Assembly (NCBI GenBank): GCA_009776905.1
Contig: WRMX01000076.1
Coordinates: 1-14,377 of the forward strand
Length of the DNA: 14,377 nt
Direction of reading: 5' to 3'
From: Oscillospiraceae bacterium
Lineage (GTDB): Bacteria > Bacillota > Clostridia > Oscillospirales > Oscillospiraceae
In this document: one piece after another, positions 7,381 to 13,703 of the stretch
How the letters are laid out: each line of letters begins with the position of its first letter
How positions within the stretch are numbered: position 1 is the stretch's first letter
Notes under the pieces: model-generated
What the model saw: only the letters and a program-made list of their open reading frames with translations
Told to the model about the DNA's origin: nothing
Database searches by the model: none
Made by a program: the position numbers and the translations under genes

Positions 7381-8418
7381 TCATATGCTTTTTGAGTACT
7401 TCTTTCTGCTGTAGTCGAAAGACTCGGTTATGGCCAGCGATGTGACATGCTCGCTGCCACCCATTGGCATCATAAGAACCATTCCTCCGCCCTCTCCGTA
7501 TGTGTCGATAGTTTCGCGCACGGCAGCGATCACCTGATCGTCCGTGGCATCCGGATTCGTTATGACCGAAGGGTCGATTCCGATTGTAAACGCGAGCTTA
7601 TCGCCGCATTTTTTCTTTAATGCGACATGATCGTTCATGCTCTGCCCCTCCCAAAGGTCGGCGAAAGTGGCGATATATGGAACAAGGGCGTCGATTTTTC
7701 CACAGGAGTGCACGTTGACATAGTACCCGCGGCCCTTGATGTGATCGGCAATGCGCTTTGTAGGCCTATAAAAAATATGCTCCCACATGGCCGGCGATAT
7801 GAACGGCGCCCGCTGTGTCCCCCAGTCGTCGGAGAGCGCGAAGAAGTCGACAAGTCCCCATTCGTCAATGACCTTGTCCACATGCTTTATCTTGAAGTCC
7901 GCCATCGCGTTGGCATATTCGATGGCATCTTCCGGCTCTTCCGCAAGCCACATGAAAACCTCATTGACGTCGGAGATGTCCAGCAGCCGTTCAAACATGC
8001 CGTTCTGTATGATGTACATTGTCATCTTTTCCTGCGCGAACTTATCTGCCATCGCTTCTTTGCCCTCGCTGAAATCGACCTCATCGAGGTCCGGGAAGAT
8101 CAGCTTATCGCGCCAGTCTCTTGGGTCAGGGCAGATTCTGCCTTCCGGGGGAGACATTTGCCCTCCGACCTGCTCGACAAACTCCCAATATGTCCCAAAC
8201 CAGTCCTTGCCGGATTCCGGCACGGGGGGCCTCTCCCTGTCTGCGGGGGCGGCCAAGCAGATGTTATTGTCCATCATGAGGATTGGCGCCCAGATGGGCT
8301 TTTTGTGCTCCAGAACAAGCTTCATGTTCTCTCTCGGGGGAACAGGGTAGTCCAGCTTCGGGAGGGCTGGCGGCGCAAGCCTTTGTTTCTCGTTTTTGAT
8401 ATCTGTGTTATCCGGCAT
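7381..8418 (-). CDS. Uroporphyrinogen decarboxylase (UroD/MtaA) family protein
   Basis: 345 residues of the UroD-like TIM-barrel family, which includes heme-synthesis UroD and zinc methyltransferases (MtaA, CmuA-type) that move methyl groups from corrinoid proteins. VNVHSCGKIDALVPYI contains the HxC zinc pair (His237, Cys239) of the methyltransferase branch. The third zinc cysteine usually found near the C-terminus is not evident: the matching stretch reads GGGMVLMMPMGG. The N-terminus lacks the substrate arginine pattern of true UroD, and no heme genes are nearby, so a heme role is unlikely. No corrinoid protein or activator is in the window. The start at 8418 is preferred because AAAGGA directly abuts the earlier ATG at 8430 and cannot serve it, though its 12-base spacing to 8418 is long. 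A promoter is visible at 8460-8488. Substrate unknown. Confidence 0.85.
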   Translation of the reverse strand: MPDNTDIKNEKQRLAPPALPKLDYPVPPRENMKLVLEHKKPIWAPILMMDNNICLAAPADRERPPVPESGKDWFGTYWEFVEQVGGQMSPPEGRICPDPRDWRDKLIFPDLDEVDFSEGKEAMADKFAQEKMTMYIIQNGMFERLLDISDVNEVFMWLAEEPEDAIEYANAMADFKIKHVDKVIDEWGLVDFFALSDDWGTQRAPFISPAMWEHIFYRPTKRIADHIKGRGYYVNVHSCGKIDALVPYIATFADLWEGQSMNDHVALKKKCGDKLAFTIGIDPSVITNPDATDDQVIAAVRETIDTYGEGGGMVLMMPMGGSEHVTSLAITESFDYSRKKYSKSI

Positions 8419-8459
8419 AATTGATACCATTCCTTTGCTTCAAGTATAAGATTGAGCAC

Positions 8460-8488
8460 ATAATAACGCAAAAGACGAGAAAATTCAA
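8460..8488 (-). promoter_or_regulatory. Promoter of the UroD-like gene
   Basis: On the minus strand TTGAAT (8488-8483), a 17-base spacer and TATTAT (8465-8460). The predicted start near 8453 leaves a leader of about 35 bases before the ATG at 8418. Confidence 0.55.
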
Positions 8489-8810
8489 CAGAAGGCAAAA
8501 ATTTCAGCTCTCTAAGCCGGTCCAAAGCGGAGATACAGAAACAGGCTTGGCACAGGCGGCGGCATTGGCACTGCATCCGATCGTCATTGGCAAAATTGGC
8601 AAAGTTTAATATTTTGCAACCGGTAACCCTGATGTTGACAGGGTTTGAGGTTAGTGGTCATAATGAACAGGAACCTCGATTCATTGATTTTAGGCGCTTT
8701 CGTTGGTTATTATTGTCTGCATATGAATATCCCCTTTCGTAGTGGCGGCCGGGCGATTGGTGCTCTTGCGCCTTCATGCGCGGTATCTGCTCCATGGCTA
8801 CTGATGCTGC

Positions 8811-8888
8811 AAGCACTGCCCCGAGCTCCGGAATGTCATCTACCGCATACGAAAAGCACTGCCCCGAGCTCCGGAATGTCATCTACCG
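8811..8888. repeat. 43-bp tandem duplication in an otherwise empty 560-bp region
   Basis: The 35 bases at 8811-8845 recur exactly at 8854-8888 (period 43). The region 8431-8978 has no convincing gene. A minus-strand frame across the second copy reads VDDIPELGAVLAASVAMEQ, but the other copy shifts out of frame to a stop, so a decayed gene is possible and unproven. A small perfect hairpin (AACCCTG 8625-8631, CAGGGTT 8639-8645) is also present. Confidence 0.85.
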
Positions 8889-8978
8889 TGTACTATAAGC
8901 CTTAAAGCTGCTAGAAGGTCAATAGTCAATTTTTTTCCACGAAACATCCAACGTACGCATAAATATTTCAAATTACTG

Positions 8979-9007
8979 TTGACAACGGTTTTTTGCTTTA
9001 GTATAAT
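8979..9007 (+). promoter_or_regulatory. Exact-consensus sigma-A promoter of the tRNA operon
   Basis: TTGACA (8979-8984), exactly 17 bases, then TATAAT (9002-9007). Transcription would begin near 9014, about 23 bases before the first tRNA. A perfect 6+6 match with optimal spacing fits a strongly expressed stable-RNA operon. Confidence 0.95.
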
Positions 9008-9036
9008 GACTCCGCCGCTGTGAGGGAATGCTGTAT

Positions 9037-9112
9037 GGGAGCATAGCTCAGCAGGGAGAGCACATGCCTTACAAGCATGGGGTCACAGGTTCAAGTCCTG
9101 TTGTTCCCACCA
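9037..9112 (+). tRNA. tRNA-Val (UAC)
   Basis: 76 bases with a full cloverleaf. Acceptor GGGAGCA pairs with TGTTCCC (one G-U), the D arm is GCTC/GAGC, the anticodon stem CATGC/GCATG encloses loop CTTACAA with anticodon TAC, and the T arm is ACAGG-TTCAAGT-CCTGT. Discriminator A and encoded CCA. First gene of a five-tRNA operon. Confidence 0.97.
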
Positions 9113-9121
9113 GTCGCAGCG

Positions 9122-9237
9122 CAGCCCTTCGCAATCAACGCGAAGCCCAAGCGCGTTCCCAAAATCGAGCCCAGCTTGCGGGTCGATTTTGGAGAGGAGG
9201 AGCACCAGCCCTTCGCAGTCAACGCGAAGCCCAAGCG
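9122..9237. repeat. 32-bp direct repeat within the Val-Asp tRNA spacer
   Basis: Copies at 9122-9153 and 9206-9237 differ at one base and are 84 bp apart. Together with three hairpins they fill the unusually long 235-base spacer between tRNA-Val and tRNA-Asp. The element is transcribed with the operon and must be removed during tRNA processing. Confidence 0.9.
9159..9192 (+). repeat. Hairpin in the Val-Asp tRNA spacer
   Basis: CCAAAATCGA (9159-9168) pairs with TCGATTTTGG (9183-9192). Past a single-base bulge, CCC pairs with GGG, leaving a 7-base loop. It lies between the two 32-bp direct repeats. No U-run follows, so it is not a classical terminator. Confidence 0.75.
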
Positions 9238-9253
9238 AAGCTGGGTTCGCGTT
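9221..9253 (+). repeat. Hairpin overlapping the second direct repeat
   Basis: AACGCGAA (9221-9228) pairs with TTCGCGTT (9246-9253). After a bulged G, CCCA pairs with TGGG. Its left arm is part of the second 32-bp direct repeat; the first copy lacks the matching right arm. Confidence 0.7.
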
Positions 9254-9283
9254 GAAGAGGAGCGACGCAGCGACGAAGTGCAG

Positions 9284-9316
9284 TTTTTGACAAAAGGCAA
9301 AGCCTATTGTCAAAAA
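9284..9316 (+). repeat. Hairpin just before tRNA-Asp
   Basis: TTTTTGACA (9284-9292) pairs with TGTCAAAAA (9308-9316), and AGGC/GCCT pair inside. It ends 31 bases before tRNA-Asp. It could act as a processing signal or a weak attenuator. Confidence 0.7.
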
Positions 9317-9347
9317 CGTAACGAAGTCCCTGCGGTAGCGACGATGT

Positions 9348-9424
9348 GGCCCAGTAGTTCAGTTGGTTAGAACGCCAGCCTGTCACGCTGGAGGCCGACG
9401 GTTCGAGTCCGTTCTGGGTCGCCA
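9348..9424 (+). tRNA. tRNA-Asp (GUC)
   Basis: 77 bases. Acceptor GGCCCAG pairs with CTGGGTC, the anticodon stem CCAGC/GCTGG encloses CTGTCAC with anticodon GTC, and the T arm is GACGG-TTCGAGT-CCGTT. Discriminator G, as expected for Asp, and encoded CCA. Confidence 0.97.
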
Positions 9425-9426
9425 CA

Positions 9427-9455
9427 CACTGCGCGGCATCACAAGCCGCGCAGTG
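9427..9455 (+). repeat. Perfect 11-bp hairpin between tRNA-Asp and tRNA-Phe
   Basis: CACTGCGCGGC (9427-9437), a 7-base loop and GCCGCGCAGTG (9445-9455). It is followed by an A/T-rich stretch but no continuous U-run, so it is more likely a processing or partial attenuation element than a full terminator. Confidence 0.7.
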
Positions 9456-9471
9456 AACAATGTTTATACTT

Positions 9472-9547
9472 GCCTCTGTAGCTCAGTCGGTAGAGCAATG
9501 GACTGAAAATCCATGTGTCGTTGGTTCGATTCCGACCGGAGGCACCA
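9472..9547 (+). tRNA. tRNA-Phe (GAA)
   Basis: 76 bases. Acceptor GCCTCTG pairs with CGGAGGC (one U-G), the anticodon stem ATGGA/TCCAT encloses CTGAAAA with anticodon GAA, and the T arm is GTTGG-TTCGATT-CCGAC. Discriminator A and encoded CCA. Confidence 0.97.
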
Positions 9548-9586
9548 AAAGTGCTGATACTGCAAATGGCTGCAATTCGGCATCAT

Positions 9587-9662
9587 GCGGGCGTAGCTCA
9601 TCCGGTAGAGCGCCACCTTGCCAAGGTGGAGGTAGCGAGTTCGAGCCTCGTCGCCCGCTCCA
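9587..9662 (+). tRNA. tRNA-Gly (GCC)
   Basis: 76 bases. A perfect acceptor (GCGGGCG/CGCCCGC), anticodon stem CCACC/GGTGG around TTGCCAA with anticodon GCC, and T arm GCGAG-TTCGAGC-CTCGT. Discriminator T, usual for bacterial glycine tRNA, and encoded CCA. Confidence 0.97.
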
Positions 9663-9665
9663 AAT

Positions 9666-9740
9666 GGCGACATAGCCAAGAGGTAAGGCAAGGGTCTGCA
9701 AAATCCTTATGCCCCGGTTCAAATCCGGGTGTCGCCTCCA
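9666..9740 (+). tRNA. tRNA-Cys (GCA)
   Basis: 75 bases, only three bases after tRNA-Gly. Acceptor GGCGACA pairs with TGTCGCC, the anticodon stem AGGGT/ATCCT encloses CTGCAAA with anticodon GCA, and the T arm is CCCGG-TTCAAAT-CCGGG. Discriminator T is the identity element for cysteine; CCA is encoded. Confidence 0.97.
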
Positions 9741-9747
9741 ATAAAAC

Positions 9748-9780
9748 AGCCTGTAATTGCCGTAATTACAGGCTTTAGTT
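9748..9780 (+). terminator. Rho-independent terminator of the tRNA operon
   Basis: AGCCTGTAATT (9748-9758) pairs perfectly with AATTACAGGCT (9764-9774) over a 5-base loop and is followed by TTAGTTT. It lies 8 bases after the tRNA-Cys CCA. Confidence 0.85.
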
Positions 9781-9814
9781 TATGCCCTGTGGTAAAACAT
9801 TTTTTATGCGAAAT

Positions 9815-9844
9815 GCGACATTTTGGGCGTTTTAATCGTATTAT
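9815..9844 (+). promoter_or_regulatory. Weak candidate promoter for the ECF sigma operon
   Basis: GCGACA (9815-9820), an 18-base spacer and TATTAT (9839-9844). The segment TGCG(A/C)AATGCGACATTTT around the -35 recurs near 11678-11695, downstream of the operon. It could instead be part of an autoregulated ECF promoter, whose consensus is unknown here. Confidence 0.3.
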
Positions 9845-9871
9845 TACTATACAGCAAAAGGCGGCATCAAA

Positions 9872-10375
9872 ATGGACGAGCAGATAATGTCACACAGCGA
9901 CACTCCAATATCAAGCAGCATCGAGAACACATACGCGCGACACTTCGACATGGTGTACAGAATATGCTACTCATATCTGAAAAACGCTGCCGATGCGGAG
10001 GATGCGACTGCGGATGTGTTTGTGAGGCTGATAGCAAAATCGCCTGAATTTCAAAGCCCTGAACACGAAAAGTCCTGGATCATCAGGGTAACAGTCAATG
10101 TATGCAAAGACGTTTTGAAACACTGGTGGCACGATCGCGCGAACATTGACGACTACGAGCATTTGCACGGAGCAGACGAGTATCATGTTGACGAGACGCT
10201 GTGCAAAATCATGTCGATGCCCCCTCGATACAAGGAGGTAATATATCTCTACTATTATGAGGGATATACTACAAACGAGATAGCAAGCATGCTCAGGAAG
10301 CCGCGGTCGACCATACGCAACCACCTTCGCGAGGCAAGAATATTTTTGCAGGGAGTGATTGAAAATGAGGAATAG
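9872..10375 (+). CDS. ECF-type RNA polymerase sigma factor
   Basis: 167 residues, the usual size for an extracytoplasmic-function sigma factor. Region 2 (about 20-55) reads YARHFDMVYRICYSYLKNAADAEDATADVFVRL. Region 4 (about 112-160) reads MPPRYKEVIYLYYYEGYTTNEIASML, followed by the recognition helix RKPRSTIRNHLREAR. The start ATG has AAGGCGG seven bases upstream; a second ATG at codon 6 is less well placed. The gene overlaps the next one by 11 bases, the normal arrangement for a sigma factor and its membrane-bound inhibitor. It would direct core polymerase to a few stress- or envelope-related promoters, probably including its own. Target promoters are unknown. Confidence 0.93.
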   Translation: MDEQIMSHSDTPISSSIENTYARHFDMVYRICYSYLKNAADAEDATADVFVRLIAKSPEFQSPEHEKSWIIRVTVNVCKDVLKHWWHDRANIDDYEHLHGADEYHVDETLCKIMSMPPRYKEVIYLYYYEGYTTNEIASMLRKPRSTIRNHLREARIFLQGVIENEE

Positions 10376-11510
10376 TAAAATCGTTGACGCATACAATTCA
10401 ATTCAGGCAGGGCCTGAGGCAAGGAACCGCGTATATCGAAAAGCTTTGCAGACGCGGCAAAAAAGCGGTGCAGCTCTGAAAGCAGCCATTGTCATTTCTA
10501 CTACGGCAGCAATAATATGCCTGATAGTGTTCGGCACCATTCTGATTGCGCCAAGAAACGACAATGCATTTGTCTTTCGCGCATATGCCGCAGCACCGAA
10601 CGACGATGGCCCGGCTAGCGCACGCGCGCCCAACGGTATGCGGGAAATCAATACGCTCACTACCACCATTGGTTTCAAATCCGACCTTGTCAATGGGACA
10701 AAGAGTTTTCTCGCGACGATAATTTTGGGGTGCGACGGCAAAAACATCAAGAGCATCACTTATAGCACGGACTTCGGCAGTTTTTGCATGCTGAACGGGG
10801 ATATGGACGAGCAGGGCGGTATCGCATACATGAACGGCGCGAGAGTTTGGTTCGATGAGTTGGCGCATTATTTCCACCCATCTGTCGTTGGCATGTCGAG
10901 CCTCGATGTTGTGAATATGGGCAGCAGTTTTGTGCAATATGGCGATGATGTTCAGGACGACATTTCATTGTTTCTGGCGGCGGACATAAACGATTTCAGC
11001 CAAGTCCCGGCACGTTTGACGCTATTGGCGACTGCTGCTTTTTATGACGGGAGCACAAAAGCGGAAGAAATAACAATTCCGATTTCAATCGAAGCACCCA
11101 TGTTTGAGGAACCGACCGCACCGTCGGAGGAGTCGGCTGCCGGATCGGAAAACATCGCCAATTACATCAATCTGTTGAACAATATACCTTACGAATTATG
11201 CGTAATTGTAGAGGGCAGTGTCAGAGAACTGGAGTACGATTCCGTTTTTGACTATCAGCTCGGCGATAACGGCACATATGGAGAGGGAAGTTTTCCAGTG
11301 ACGGCACAATCAATGGAGGCGGCGGAATCGTGTGGTTTCTTTGATGAAAATGGCGTTTTCTGGATCGGCAGCAGTCTTTTCGATCAAGTTGCGAATTATG
11401 ACGGCGGCGACGGCTATGTTGCGGTAATAGAGCGCGGAGCGGACGGAGGCTATGCCGGAATGGTCTACCGTGTGCCATCGGAAATTATCTTTTCTTGCTT
11501 AGGAGCATGA
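10365..11510 (+). CDS. Single-TM anti-sigma/sensor-like protein partnered with the ECF factor
   Basis: 381 residues. A short cytoplasmic N-terminus (1-37) is followed by a TM helix (about 38-62, ALKAAIVISTTAAIICLIVFG) and a long outside domain of mixed beta character. A low-complexity acidic linker (EEPTAPSEESAAGSEN) lies at about 246-262. The layout matches the membrane partners of Bacillota ECF factors such as the DUF4179-type proteins, but I cannot confirm that family from sequence. ATG 10365 has GGGAG upstream at 10351-10355 and overlaps the sigma gene by 11 bases, indicating translational coupling. The short cytoplasmic tail would bind the sigma factor and the outside domain would sense a signal. 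No zinc-binding HxxxCxxC anti-sigma motif is present. Confidence 0.75.
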   Translation: MRNSKIVDAYNSIQAGPEARNRVYRKALQTRQKSGAALKAAIVISTTAAIICLIVFGTILIAPRNDNAFVFRAYAAAPNDDGPASARAPNGMREINTLTTTIGFKSDLVNGTKSFLATIILGCDGKNIKSITYSTDFGSFCMLNGDMDEQGGIAYMNGARVWFDELAHYFHPSVVGMSSLDVVNMGSSFVQYGDDVQDDISLFLAADINDFSQVPARLTLLATAAFYDGSTKAEEITIPISIEAPMFEEPTAPSEESAAGSENIANYINLLNNIPYELCVIVEGSVRELEYDSVFDYQLGDNGTYGEGSFPVTAQSMEAAESCGFFDENGVFWIGSSLFDQVANYDGGDGYVAVIERGADGGYAGMVYRVPSEIIFSCLGA

Positions 11511-11641
11511 GACGTCACAGTTCACGGCTAACCAAAGTTGATGACGGACCCATCCGCGTCTCGCCCCACCAAGGCGAAGCAGCCCGAAAATCTCTTCACC
11601 CCACCCACCCGCGAGACACTGTTGCAGACAAAGCGAGATAC

Positions 11642-11679
11642 CGAAATGAGGGAGCCGCACATGCGGTTCTTTCATTTTG
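11642..11679 (+). terminator. Strong RNA hairpin, possible terminator of the sigma operon
   Basis: The plus-strand RNA folds into a 17-bp stem (11642-11658 with 11663-11679) with a 4-base loop ACAT. Four of the pairs are G-U, so the fold is good only on the plus strand. A T-run follows about 12 bases later (11692-11696) and not at once, so terminator function is uncertain. Confidence 0.45.
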
Positions 11680-11728
11680 CGCAATGCGACATTTTTGGCT
11701 TTGTGAATGCTGTGGCTTAAAGCGTCAT

Positions 11729-11820
11729 ATTCCCGAAAGGGATTGCCATGCCTCGAATTGCCACATATTCCCTTTCGGGACAATTGCCGGATTTTTTCCT
11801 TTACATTCCCGAGAGGGAAT
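11729..11820. promoter_or_regulatory. Three regularly spaced palindromic operators of the HipBA-like module
   Basis: ATTCCCGAAAGGGATT (11729-11744), ATTCCCTTTCGGGACA (11767-11782) and ATTCCCGAGAGGGAAT (11805-11820) share the pattern ATTCCC-N4-GGGA. Their starts are exactly 38 bases apart. The third sits between the -35 and -10 boxes. A fourth half-site, ATTCCC, occurs at 11842-11847. In E. coli, HipB binds several inverted repeats (TATCC-N8-GGATA) upstream of hipBA; these are likely the equivalent sites for the HTH protein encoded just downstream. Confidence 0.75.
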
Positions 11821-11828
11821 GGTATAAT
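11800..11828 (+). promoter_or_regulatory. Promoter of the HipBA-like operon
   Basis: TTTACA (11800-11805), exactly 17 bases, then a perfect TATAAT (11823-11828). The predicted start near 11835 gives a leader of about 100 bases. The spacer is almost wholly occupied by a palindromic operator, so a bound repressor would block polymerase directly. Confidence 0.88.
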
Positions 11829-11934
11829 ATCTAATGTGGGGATTCCCAGACACCGCGCACTACGACTCAATTCGCTATACGAATGCGCCCGTCTGTGCTT
11901 TCAGGCAAAAGCCGGAAAAAGGGGGTCGACTCTC

Positions 11935-12165
11935 ATGCCGACAGTATACACAATCGCCGATATAGGAGCGATCGTACGAAAAAAACGCATCGAGCTCGGA
12001 ATGACACAGACACAGCTCGCTGACATCAGCGGAAGCGGGACACGCTTTATTTCCGAACTTGAAAACGGCAAACAGACGATGCAAATTGGTAAAGTACTCA
12101 ATTTGCTGCATTTTTTGGGTTTTAACATATCAATTTCAAAGCGGGGCGCAGAGCATGGAGCTTAA
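11935..12165 (+). CDS. HipB-like HTH (XRE-family) antitoxin/repressor
   Basis: 76 residues with one helix-turn-helix of the Cro/CI type: GAIVRKKRIELGMTQTQLAD, then SGSGTRFISELENGKQTMQIGKVLNLLHFLGF. The phrase ISELENGK and the closing beta strand (NISISKRG) are typical of HipB antitoxins. The start ATG follows GGGGG at 11921-11925; an open frame extends upstream through the promoter and operators and cannot be coding. The gene overlaps the kinase gene by 11 bases (12155-12165), giving coupled translation. It should bind the three palindromes upstream and neutralise the HipA-like partner. Confidence 0.92.
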   Translation: MPTVYTIADIGAIVRKKRIELGMTQTQLADISGSGTRFISELENGKQTMQIGKVLNLLHFLGFNISISKRGAEHGA

Positions 12166-13465
12166 TGTCTACATTGGCGATACTAAGGCGGGCACACTTG
12201 ATATTGAAGCAAATGAGCCTTTTTATGGGTTCACTTATGACAGTCAATATCTTGCTTCACCTTATGCGCTGCCGCTCTCATTATCGCTACCGCTTAGAAA
12301 GCTACGCTACCCTGGCGTTCTTGCTCAGCCATACTTTGAAGGACTGCTACCGGAAGGCGAGTCTCGTAACGCTATCGCTCGACGGTTAGGGATACCGCGA
12401 TCAAGCAGCGTTAAACTGATTAGAGCATTAGGACGAGATTGCGTGGGTGATGTATCAATCGTTGAGGAAGCAGATAACGTCGGGCTCGGGAGCGACAGTG
12501 GAAACGGAAGCGGTATTCAAACACACATCCCCCTCGAAGGCGGATTGCTTAGCATTGCAAAAAATCCACATGTCATTATTCCGCGTCTACAGGAAGATAT
12601 GCGGCTCTCGCTTGCCGGTGGCCAAGAAAAGATTGCTTTGTATCATAAACAAGGTGATAGTCTACGCGATGGATGGTTTATCCCGGTTCTTGGGATGCCT
12701 ACGACCCATATTATCAAACCCGGCACGCTGGAAGCGTATTATCCGCATATTACGCTGAATGAGTTTTTGTGTCTTCGCGCATCGTCAGCATGCGGCATCG
12801 TCACTGTTGATGCGGATGTCTTATTTCCGGAGACTCCTGTCATCGTTATTCGCAGATATGATCGCACTATAAACGAAATATCAAAAAATGGCTTCTATAC
12901 TGTGAATAGGTTACACCAGGAAGATTGTTGCCAAGCTAGCGGTATCAAGTCAGAAATTAAGTATGAGCATGATGGGGGACCAGGCTTCAAGCTCATTCGC
13001 GATATACTTGTAACTCATTGTCAAAACCCTATGGATGATGTGGTAATGCTTGTGAAATGGGGAATATTCAACTATTTGATTGGAAACTGCGATGCACATG
13101 CCAAAAACCTCTCATTACTATATAATACCGATGGAACGGTTTCACTCGCTCCTGTCTATGATATAATCAGTACTGTTATCTACGATGGTAGATATGGCTC
13201 CAAGCTCAGTAGGAATCTTGGTATGAGGATTGGCTTGCATGAGAGTATCGATAGAGTTAACAGTGAAGACTTTGCTGTTTTTGCAAGTGATGTTAATATG
13301 CGGCTGCGGCAGATAAAATTATATGGAGAAGAATTGATGCATATATTGCCTTCAGCGTTTGGTTCTGCTTGCGATATAGCTGAAAGTTGTGGTTTCACAG
13401 GCGCTCGTGAGATTGTGGAGCGTATTCTACGCGGCTGTGATCGACGTGCCATAATGTTGATTTGA
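12155..13465 (+). CDS. HipA-like serine/threonine kinase toxin
   Basis: 436 residues, close to E. coli HipA (440). The N-terminal subdomain (1-105) includes QPYFEGLLPEGESR. The kinase core keeps SLAGGQEK (152-159), ATP-site Lys188 in THIIKP, YDR at 235-237, RLHQEDCCQASG at 252-263, the catalytic loop NCDAHAKNLS with Asp313, and the metal-binding VYD with Asp336. These match the order and spacing of HipA residues Ser150, Lys181, Asp309 and Asp332, so it is probably active. Known HipA toxins phosphorylate translation components such as glutamyl-tRNA synthetase; the target here is unknown. It is overlapped by the antitoxin gene and is visibly AT-richer than the metabolic genes to the left, suggesting horizontal acquisition. 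Confidence 0.93.
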   Translation: MELNVYIGDTKAGTLDIEANEPFYGFTYDSQYLASPYALPLSLSLPLRKLRYPGVLAQPYFEGLLPEGESRNAIARRLGIPRSSSVKLIRALGRDCVGDVSIVEEADNVGLGSDSGNGSGIQTHIPLEGGLLSIAKNPHVIIPRLQEDMRLSLAGGQEKIALYHKQGDSLRDGWFIPVLGMPTTHIIKPGTLEAYYPHITLNEFLCLRASSACGIVTVDADVLFPETPVIVIRRYDRTINEISKNGFYTVNRLHQEDCCQASGIKSEIKYEHDGGPGFKLIRDILVTHCQNPMDDVVMLVKWGIFNYLIGNCDAHAKNLSLLYNTDGTVSLAPVYDIISTVIYDGRYGSKLSRNLGMRIGLHESIDRVNSEDFAVFASDVNMRLRQIKLYGEELMHILPSAFGSACDIAESCGFTGAREIVERILRGCDRRAIMLI

Positions 13466-13483
13466 CATTCTTTTGGTTTACAA

Positions 13484-13669
13484 GTTAGACTAACGTGGGC
13501 TGCGCCCACAACCCATCGGGACAGCTCGCTCACGGGCAAAATGAATTTGCCCTACTCGCTTGTCCCTCACGCAGCTACGCTGCGCGCCGCGCTTCGCGCG
13601 GTGTTAGTACCTGACGGGCTGAAAAATATCTTGTTTTTTGTTGGTGTTGTGCATCCGTCAGGTACTAAC
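13484..13669. repeat. Cluster of nested palindromes downstream of the HipA-like gene
   Basis: Several inverted repeats lie in a row: GTTAG-A-CTAAC (13484-13494), GTGGGC-TGC-GCCCAC (13495-13509), GGGACA/TGTCCC (13518-13523 with 13561-13566) enclosing GGGCAAA/TTTGCCC (13534-13540 with 13546-13552), a small GCAGC-TAC-GCTGC, a CCGCG/CGCGG hairpin, and a perfect 15-bp repeat GTTAGTACCTGACGG (13603-13617) with CCGTCAGGTACTAAC (13655-13669). ACTAACGTG occurs at 13489 and again at 13664. This resembles a REP/BIME or MITE-type block; no gene is seen inside it. Confidence 0.75.
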
Positions 13670-13703
13670 GTGTTTATCTCATTTTCTGAATGGGGGGATT
13701 GTA

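Noticed and set aside
8645..8905. Plus-strand 86-residue open frame
   Set aside because: No ribosome site, crosses a tandem duplication, no domain.
9028..9778. Short open frames across the tRNA cluster on both strands
   Set aside because: They cross well-folded tRNA genes and spacer hairpins.
11707..11934. N-terminal extension of the HipB-like gene
   Set aside because: It would translate through the promoter and operators; the ribosome site and domain boundary fit ATG 11935.
12059..12154. Upstream extension of the HipA-like gene
   Set aside because: It lies inside the HTH gene; HipA homology begins at MELNVYIGDT (12155).
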